Source: Alkalispirillum mobile
Lineage (GTDB): Bacteria; Pseudomonadota; Gammaproteobacteria; Nitrococcales; Halorhodospiraceae
Length of the DNA: 64,000 bases
Direction of reading: 5' to 3'
Assembly: GCF_003664325.1 (NCBI RefSeq)
Contig: NZ_RCDA01000001.1
Location: 1,490,866 to 1,554,865 of the forward strand
Under the pieces are notes generated by a model, which saw nothing but the letters and a program-made list of their open reading frames with translations, was not told the DNA's origin and did not search any database. Each line of letters opens with the position of its first letter. The first letter of the stretch is position 1. Position numbers and translations under genes: made by a program. Positions 56,713 to 64,000 of this stretch are shown in pieces.

Positions 56713-56952
56713 GTGCAAGTAGAGTTCTACGGCATTCTGGAAGAGGTGGTGGGCCAGCCGCGGATGACGCTGGAGCTGGCCGAGGGTGCGACCGTCGCCG
56801 ATGCACTGGAGGCGCTGGCCGGGCAACAGCCCGAGTTGGCACCGCACCTGGCCCGGGTCGCCTATGCGGTGGGTGACGAACTGGTTGGCAAAGACACCCG
56901 ATTGAAGGCGGACGACACTCTGGTACTACTGCCACCGGTCAGCGGCGGGTAA
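56713..56952 (+). CDS. MoaD/ThiS-type ubiquitin-fold sulfur carrier
   Basis: The 79-residue protein has a beta-grasp pattern and ends in the diglycine VSGG needed for adenylation and thiocarboxylate formation. The inner EVVGQPRMTLELAEGATVADALEALA and DDTLVLLPPVSGG fit MoaD more than ThiS. It has a GTG start. No moaE or moeB is adjacent. Given the molybdoenzyme ArxA in the window, a molybdopterin role is plausible; this is inference. Confidence 0.8.
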   Translation: MQVEFYGILEEVVGQPRMTLELAEGATVADALEALAGQQPELAPHLARVAYAVGDELVGKDTRLKADDTLVLLPPVSGG

Positions 56953-57030
56953 GTCCGGCGAGGTCGCCGGCGGCGTCCAGAGCAGGGAGATCGCCACGGG
57001 CCTCTCGGCCCTCGCGATGACTGCGGTGTC

Positions 57031-58023
57031 TTACGCGGGTGACTGGGTGGCAAGCGCCATTCGGCGGGCCTGCGCGATTGCCTCGAGCAGGCTGCCGGCT
57101 TCCGCCTGCCCGGTCCCGGCGAGGTCCAGCGCGGTGCCATGGTCCACCGACGTGCGGATGATGGGCAGCCCCAGGGTGATGTTCACCGCCCGGCCGAAAC
57201 CGGCGTGCTTGAGCACGGGCAGGCCCTGGTCGTGGTACATGGCCAGGATCGCGTCGGCACCGGCCAGGTGGCGCGGGGTGAACACCGTGTCCGCCGGTAG
57301 CGGGCCGTCCAGGTCCAGCCCCTGATCGCGCAGCCGGGCCAGCACCGGCTCGATCACCTCGATCTCCTCCCGCCCCAGATGGCCGCCCTCGCCCGCATGG
57401 GGGTTCAGGCCACAGACCCGGATGCAGGGCCGCTGGATGCCGAACCGTGCGCGCAGGTCCCGGTCCAGGGTGGTGATGACCCGCTCCAGCCGCTCGGCGG
57501 TGATGGCGTCGGCCACGGCCCGCAGCGGCAGGTGGGTGGTCACCAGCGCGACGCGCAGGGTGTCCGCCGCCAGCATCATCACCGGCAGCTGCCCGCCGGT
57601 CTGCTCGGCAAAGAATTCCGTGTGGCCGCTGAAGACGTGCCCGGCCTCGTTAATCACCCCCTTGTGCACCGGGGCGGTGACAACGGCGTCGAACTCACCC
57701 TGCAGGCAGCCACGGGCGGCGCCCTCCAGCAGGGCCAGCACGTGTGCGGCGTTGGCCGTGTCCAGTTGCCCGGGGGCACGGCTACCGGCGAGCGGGACGG
57801 GCAACACCGGCAGGGTGCCGGGTTGGTGGCGGCCGGTGGGGACGGCGGTCACCGGTTGCACCGCCACCGACAGCCCCAACTGCTCTGCCCGTTCGCGCAG
57901 CAGCTGCGGGTCACCCAGCACCACCACGGCGGCATCCAGCGGCTCGGCGGCGATCTTCAGGCAAAGATCGGGGCCGATGCCCGCCGGCTCGCCGGCGGTA
58001 AGCGCCAGTCGCGGCAGGCTCAC
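57031..58023 (-). CDS. pdxA: 4-hydroxythreonine-4-phosphate dehydrogenase
   Basis: The 330-residue enzyme acts in pyridoxal phosphate synthesis. It has LTAGEPAGIGPDL at the start, TAPVHKGVINEAGHVFSGHTEFFA with a metal-ligand histidine, CGLNPHAGEGGHLGREE and DAILAMYHDQGLPVLKHAGFGRAVNITLGLP. The start is GTG at 58023, which overlaps the surA stop (GTGA). The usual next gene, ksgA, is missing and the MoaD-like gene converges instead. Confidence 0.95.
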   Translation of the reverse strand: MSLPRLALTAGEPAGIGPDLCLKIAAEPLDAAVVVLGDPQLLRERAEQLGLSVAVQPVTAVPTGRHQPGTLPVLPVPLAGSRAPGQLDTANAAHVLALLEGAARGCLQGEFDAVVTAPVHKGVINEAGHVFSGHTEFFAEQTGGQLPVMMLAADTLRVALVTTHLPLRAVADAITAERLERVITTLDRDLRARFGIQRPCIRVCGLNPHAGEGGHLGREEIEVIEPVLARLRDQGLDLDGPLPADTVFTPRHLAGADAILAMYHDQGLPVLKHAGFGRAVNITLGLPIIRTSVDHGTALDLAGTGQAEAGSLLEAIAQARRMALATQSPA

Positions 58024-59321
58024 TGGTCGACCCTCACATCCACGTAGGCCTCGTCGCGCAGCCGGCGGATCCACTGCTCGAAGGCCTCCTCGGCCTTGCG
58101 CTGGTGGATCTGTTGCGCCAGCTGGTCGCGCAGCCGCTCGCGGGTGATGTCCCGCTCGCGCCGATCGGTGACCTGGACGATGTGCCACCCGAAGGGCGTG
58201 GCAAAGGGCATGCTGATCTCCCCCTCGTCGAGGGCATCCATGGCGCCCTGGAACTCCGGCACCAGCTGGCCGGGCCGGGTCCAGCCCAGGTCACCGCCGC
58301 GGGCGGCACTGCCCGTGTCCTCGGAGTACTCCTCGGCCAGCTCGGTGAAGGACTCGCCGTCCTCAACGCGCTCGCGCAGGGACTGCAGTCGGAGGCTGGC
58401 GTCCTCGTCGGTGATCACATCACCGTCGGTGCGGATCAGGATGTGGCGGGCGCGGGTCTCGGCCACGTGCTCGCCCCCCTGGGTACGCTGATCCATGAGC
58501 TTGACCAGGTGGAAGCCGCTGCTGTTCTGCAGCACCTCGCTCACCTCGCCCGTCTGCAGCCCGGCGTCGATGGCCTCGGCGAACAGGCTGGGCAGCTGGC
58601 CCTGCAGACGCCAGCCCAGATCACCCCCCTCCATGGCGGTGGCCGCGTCGGAGAAAGCGGTGGCCGCGCCCTCGAAGTCGGTCTCGCCGGCGACGATCTG
58701 CTCGCGCAGCTGCTCGGCCCGCTCACGGGCCTCTTCCAGTTGGTCGCTGGAGGCGGCCTCGGGGGTGGCGATGAGGATGTGGCCCAGGCGGTATTCCTGG
58801 TTCTCGTCATCCAGCGTCTCGAGCACCTCTTCCACCTCCTGCGGGGTGACGGTGACCTGCTCCTCCACCTGGGCCTGGCGCAGGCGGCTGATGGCGATCT
58901 CCTCGCGGATGCCCTCGCGGAAGTAGTTGAACTCGAAGCCCTCCTGCTCCACCGCCTGGCGGAACTGCCCCATGGTCATGTTGTTCTGCTGGGCCATGCG
59001 CTGCATGGCGGCATCCAGGGTGGCGTCGTCGATGTTGATGCCCACCCGCTGGGCGCGGGAGAGCTGCACCCGCTGGGTGATCAGCCGCTCCAGCACCTGG
59101 CGCTGGAAGGTGTCCTGCGGCGGTAGCTGCTGCCCGCGGCCCCGCAGCTGGTTGGCGATGGTGGCCATCTCCCGGTCCAGCTCGGAGGCCAGCACCACCT
59201 GGTCGTCCACCACCGCGATAATGCGGTCCAGCGATTCGGCGCGGGCGGGCTGCAGGGCCGCCAGCAGCAGGGCGACGGTAAGCAGCGTACCGGTCAGGAT
59301 AGTGCGGGTGATTGCAGTCAT
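58020..59321 (-). CDS. surA: Periplasmic chaperone and peptidyl-prolyl isomerase SurA
   Basis: The 433-residue protein has a signal peptide ending PARA (about 28), an N-terminal chaperone domain (LDRIIAVVDDQVVLASELDREM and so on), two parvulin domains (about 175-275 and 285-385; the second with RARHILIRTDGD, GSAARGGDLGWTRPGQLVPEF and ISMPFATPFGWHIVQV) and a C-terminal helix. It guards outer-membrane proteins such as LptD, encoded just upstream. Confidence 0.96.
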   Translation of the reverse strand: MTAITRTILTGTLLTVALLLAALQPARAESLDRIIAVVDDQVVLASELDREMATIANQLRGRGQQLPPQDTFQRQVLERLITQRVQLSRAQRVGINIDDATLDAAMQRMAQQNNMTMGQFRQAVEQEGFEFNYFREGIREEIAISRLRQAQVEEQVTVTPQEVEEVLETLDDENQEYRLGHILIATPEAASSDQLEEARERAEQLREQIVAGETDFEGAATAFSDAATAMEGGDLGWRLQGQLPSLFAEAIDAGLQTGEVSEVLQNSSGFHLVKLMDQRTQGGEHVAETRARHILIRTDGDVITDEDASLRLQSLRERVEDGESFTELAEEYSEDTGSAARGGDLGWTRPGQLVPEFQGAMDALDEGEISMPFATPFGWHIVQVTDRRERDITRERLRDQLAQQIHQRKAEEAFEQWIRRLRDEAYVDVRVDQ

Positions 59322-59341
59322 GGTTGTCTCATTCCCGGGCG

Positions 59342-61621
59342 TCAGAAGCGCTCGCCCTCATAGCCGTAGATGCTGTCTTGCAGGAAGTCGGTGCTGCCGG
59401 CGTCCACCTGGCCGAGGCCGGTGAACTCGAACTGCAGCATGACGGAAGTGTCGGGCTCGGCGCCCGAGCCCTCGAAACTGCGCCGGCCCAGCGCCTGCAC
59501 CCGCCAGCAACAGGTGCGGTACTCCAGCCCGCCGACGGTCTCCAGGCTGTTCTCGTCCGCCAGCGAGTAGAGCCACCGACCGATCAGGCTGAACCGGGGG
59601 CCCATCGGGATGACCGCTGCCAGGTCGGTTTGTTCCAGATCCCGCTCGTTGCTGCCGTAGCGCATGCGGTAGCCGGCGCCGACCACCAAGTCGGGCCTGG
59701 GGTTCCAGCCCAGCCGGAACGCCCCCTGCTCGGAGCGGTTGTCGTAAGGATTGTACCGGTACTCGCCCTGCGCCAGCACCCCGCCCGGCAGTTCGCTGCG
59801 CAGATCTGCCACGTAATCCGAGCGACCCCGGCGGTCCTCCTCCAGCACCTGCCCCGGGCTTAAGGTCACCTCGCGGTCGCGGCGGTAGTGGATCTGCCCC
59901 AGGCTGGCGCGCAGGTATTCGCGCCCTTCGGCCAGGTCGATGAAGCGGGTGGTCAAGGCCAGGGTGACCTGGTCGGCGTCCCCCACCCGGTCGGCCCCGG
60001 CGAACCGGTCCTCGCTGAACAGGCCGTCGAAACTGACATCGCGGCGGGAGGTGTCGAAATCGGGCAGGTCGTCCTGGTTGCGTTCCGGCGTGTACAGGTA
60101 GAAGACCCGGGGCTCGAGGGTCTGCATCAGCTGCCGGTCGCCGAGCTCGAAGGGGCGGTCGAAGTACACCCCGGAATCCAGGCTGAAGGTGGGCACCGTG
60201 CGACTGGGGCTGGTATCGGCGGCGTCCGTTACCGGCTCGTCCAGGCTGTACTGGGTGTGCCGGAGGCTGGCCGCCGGCGTCACGTAGCCCCAGGGCTGGC
60301 GGAAGCTCCACTCCACCCGGGGGGCGATATCCATGCGCTCGCCCTCCGGCCGGCCCGGGTCGTCCTGCGGCAGCGCAAAGCGCGTGTACTCGGTGTCCAG
60401 CTGGTAGAGCGGGCGGCCCATGCGGAACGGGGTCTGGTATTCGGCGCTCAGCCGCGGCTCCCGCCGGTAGGGGTTGCGCAGGTCCTCGCCCAGGGTCTGC
60501 CAGTGCTGGACCTCGGCCTCCACCGCCCATTCATTCCAGCTGTTGCGCAGCCGGCCGCGACTCTCCAGGTGGCTGGAGCTCGTCTCCAGCAGGCCGCTGC
60601 CGAAGTCGCGCAGGTAGTCGTCATCGCTGGCGCGGTTGATGTCGGCATCGTAGCGCCAGCCCAGCGGCAGCCGTCCATCGTGGTCCCAGCCAAAGAGCCA
60701 GCGGTCATCGCCGAACTGGTCGTCGTCGGGCAGGTACTCCCCGTACACCTCGCCGGAGAAGGTCTCGCGCAGGTAGCGGAACTCGCTGCCCAGCATGGTG
60801 CCCCGGCGCTCGATCCAGCGCGGCACCAGGGTGGCGTCGTAGTTGGGCGCGATGTTCCAGTAGAACGGCACCGTGATGTCGGTGCCGTCCCGGTCGGAGG
60901 TGGAGAAACTCGGGGCAAGCAACCCGGTGCGCCGCCGGTCGTCGATCGGGAAGGTGATCCACGGGGTGTAGAACATGGGCACGTTGAGGAAGGTGAACCA
61001 GGCGTGGCGCGCGGTGCCCAACCCCTCCTCCCGGTCCAACTCCAGGTCGCGCGCCTGCAGCCACCAGTCCTCGTTACCCGGTCGGCAGGTGGTGTACCCG
61101 ACCCGCTCGTAGCTGGAGCGCTGGGCATCCTGCAGGCGGATCAGCTCCGCCTCGCCCCGGATGTTCCGTTCATCCAGCATGAACTGGCCATCCACCACCT
61201 CGCCACGGTCCTCGCGCAGCAGCATCCAGCCACTCTTCCCGGTGAGAGCCAGGCCCGCCTCCTCGTACTCGAAGGGGAAGTCCAAATCGACCCGCCCGCT
61301 CTCCTGGTCGTAGCGGACCTCCTCGCTGCGCAACGTCTGATCCAGCCGCTGCATGAAGACATCGCCGCGGAAGCGGTAGCGACCGGCCCTGCCATCGTAG
61401 TAGACCGCATCGGCGTCCACGGTGGCGGGGGTCTCGGGGGCCTGGCGCAGGGCGATATCCACGTCGTCCAGCGGGCGGACCAGCGGCGGACCGCACAGCA
61501 TGCGCTGGCGCTCGGCAAAGTAGTCCTCGCGCTCGGCCGCACTGGGTCCCTGGGCCTGGGCGGCGGCGCCCCCGAACAGGGCCAGTATTATGGTGGTGGG
61601 TACGAGACGTTTCACGGGCAT
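59342..61621 (-). CDS. lptD: LPS-assembly outer-membrane protein LptD
   Basis: The 759-residue protein has a signal peptide ending AQAQ, an N-terminal OstA/jellyroll domain (about 40-185, YYDGRAGRYRFRGDVFMQ and GKSGWMLLREDRGEVVDGQF), and a long beta-barrel region (for example TPWITFPIDDRRRTGLLAPSF) that ends in a terminal phenylalanine. Cysteines are present at the N-terminal and C-terminal pairs (RTCCWRVQ), as needed for the disulfide. It inserts LPS in the outer leaflet. I set the start at the ATG of MPVKRLV; a longer frame adds five residues. Confidence 0.95.
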   Translation of the reverse strand: MPVKRLVPTTIILALFGGAAAQAQGPSAAEREDYFAERQRMLCGPPLVRPLDDVDIALRQAPETPATVDADAVYYDGRAGRYRFRGDVFMQRLDQTLRSEEVRYDQESGRVDLDFPFEYEEAGLALTGKSGWMLLREDRGEVVDGQFMLDERNIRGEAELIRLQDAQRSSYERVGYTTCRPGNEDWWLQARDLELDREEGLGTARHAWFTFLNVPMFYTPWITFPIDDRRRTGLLAPSFSTSDRDGTDITVPFYWNIAPNYDATLVPRWIERRGTMLGSEFRYLRETFSGEVYGEYLPDDDQFGDDRWLFGWDHDGRLPLGWRYDADINRASDDDYLRDFGSGLLETSSSHLESRGRLRNSWNEWAVEAEVQHWQTLGEDLRNPYRREPRLSAEYQTPFRMGRPLYQLDTEYTRFALPQDDPGRPEGERMDIAPRVEWSFRQPWGYVTPAASLRHTQYSLDEPVTDAADTSPSRTVPTFSLDSGVYFDRPFELGDRQLMQTLEPRVFYLYTPERNQDDLPDFDTSRRDVSFDGLFSEDRFAGADRVGDADQVTLALTTRFIDLAEGREYLRASLGQIHYRRDREVTLSPGQVLEEDRRGRSDYVADLRSELPGGVLAQGEYRYNPYDNRSEQGAFRLGWNPRPDLVVGAGYRMRYGSNERDLEQTDLAAVIPMGPRFSLIGRWLYSLADENSLETVGGLEYRTCCWRVQALGRRSFEGSGAEPDTSVMLQFEFTGLGQVDAGSTDFLQDSIYGYEGERF

Positions 61622-61763
61622 GCATCCAGGCTGCAAGCCCGCATTGTAACCGCTAATTCCAGCCTGTCATGCGTATTGCAGGCACCGATTTACCGCTGGC
61701 AGGCTTGCATTTTGCCAGGCGATAGCGCCGAATAGGCTCAGCCCGGACAGCACACAGGAACAA

Positions 61764-63469
<1,706 letters not shown>

Positions 63470-63504
63470 GGCGCGCGGACCCCGCACCGGCAACAGGAGC
63501 GAGC

Positions 63505-64000
63505 ATGGGCCAGGAGATCGACGAGACCCGCTTCACCCAGGAGCACTTCCACACCTTCTCCCGCCGGCTGAAGGAGGAGACGGCGCTGCTCAAGCAGTGG
63601 CTTCAGGAGGGGCGCTTCCCGGACGAGCCGGCCCGCATCGGCCTGGAGCTGGAGGCGTGGCTAGTGGACGGGCAGGGGCGACCGGCGCCGCGCAACGCCG
63701 AGGTCATCTCCCGCTGCGACGACTCGCACCTGGAAACCGAACTCGCCCGCTACAACCTGGAACTGAACACCGACCCCATGGCGCTGCCCGGACGGCCCTT
63801 CAGCGAGTTAGCCGGGGTGCTGGAGCAGCGCTGGGCGGCACTGCACCGCGCTGCCCAGGCCGAGCAATGCCAACCGGCCCTGGTCGGCATTTTGCCCACC
63901 GTGCGGGAATCGGACCTCTCCGTGGCGGCCATGTCCGGCCAGAAGCGTTACCAGGCGCTCAACGAACAGGTACTGGCCCTGCGTAACCGCCGGCCCATCC
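63505..64000 (+). CDS. Glutamate-cysteine ligase-like (GCS2/YbdK) protein, 3' truncated by window
   Basis: Only the first 165 residues are present. They begin MGQEIDETRFTQEHFHTFSRRL and include ARIGLELEAWLVDG and LARYNLELNTDP, the Glu-x-Glu metal-binding and substrate patterns of the GCS2 (YbdK-like, COG2170) carboxylate-amine ligases. AGGAG lies before the ATG. The frame runs off the window end. It is 36 bp after murU on the same strand. Confidence 0.8.
   Translation, partial: MGQEIDETRFTQEHFHTFSRRLKEETALLKQWLQEGRFPDEPARIGLELEAWLVDGQGRPAPRNAEVISRCDDSHLETELARYNLELNTDPMALPGRPFSELAGVLEQRWAALHRAAQAEQCQPALVGILPTVRESDLSVAAMSGQKRYQALNEQVLALRNRRPI

Overview
The window is dense, high-GC, proteobacterial DNA. 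It looks like a haloalkaliphilic gammaproteobacterium of the Ectothiorhodospiraceae. The arx cluster resembles the anaerobic arsenite oxidase locus described in Alkalilimnicola ehrlichii; naming the genus is an inference from gene content, not a database result.

Layout. 1-4.7 kb: the 3' end of an isocitrate dehydrogenase fused to CBS domains, then ppc, pyrE and a small lipoprotein. 4.7-12.5 kb: a membrane protein with a degenerate GGDEF domain, divergent pilR, then an accessory stretch holding a RelE/RHH toxin-antitoxin pair, two type IV pilin genes, a truncated REP-type transposase and a small cassette (62-aa protein, papain/C39-like cysteine peptidase, MNT nucleotidyltransferase) bounded by 24-bp direct repeats. 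Both pilin genes carry near-consensus sigma-54 promoters, as expected for PilR control. 12.5-21.8 kb: trxB, maeB, a repeat-rich gap, the complete tolQRAB-pal-cpoB operon and tRNA-Lys(UUU). 21.8-25.6 kb: a more A+T-rich TRAP transporter operon with its own sigma-54 promoter. 26-36.8 kb: housekeeping and stress genes (ubiquinone hydroxylase, fmdB, a CobW GTPase, ampD, apaH, apaG, tal) and a convergent nnrS/nsrR pair with predicted NsrR boxes.

36.8-48.3 kb is the centrepiece. arxX-arxS-arxR (binding protein, sensor kinase, sigma-54 activator) is divergent from arxB'-A-B-C-D (ferredoxin-like protein, Tat-exported molybdoenzyme, electron-transfer subunit, NrfD-type quinone-interacting anchor, TorD-type chaperone). 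An FKBP/SlyD-like isomerase follows. The intergenic region has a near-consensus -24/-12 promoter preceded by two matching palindromes 43 bp apart, the architecture of an enhancer-dependent promoter. A roughly 209-bp long palindrome (MITE-like) separates arxC from arxD.

48.3-64 kb: an esterase, lptM-lysA, a DUF4197-type protein, a TetR regulator and cupin gene sharing an operator motif, a tandem Usp, a gamma-carbonic anhydrase, an AstE/AspA-like hydrolase, an MFS carrier, a MoaD-like protein, the outer-membrane biogenesis operon lptD-surA-pdxA, the cell-wall recycling pair amgK-murU, and the start of a glutamate-cysteine ligase-like gene that runs off the end.

Sigma-54 control recurs: four near-consensus -24/-12 elements (two pilins, TRAP operon, arx operon) and two NtrC-type activators lie in one window.
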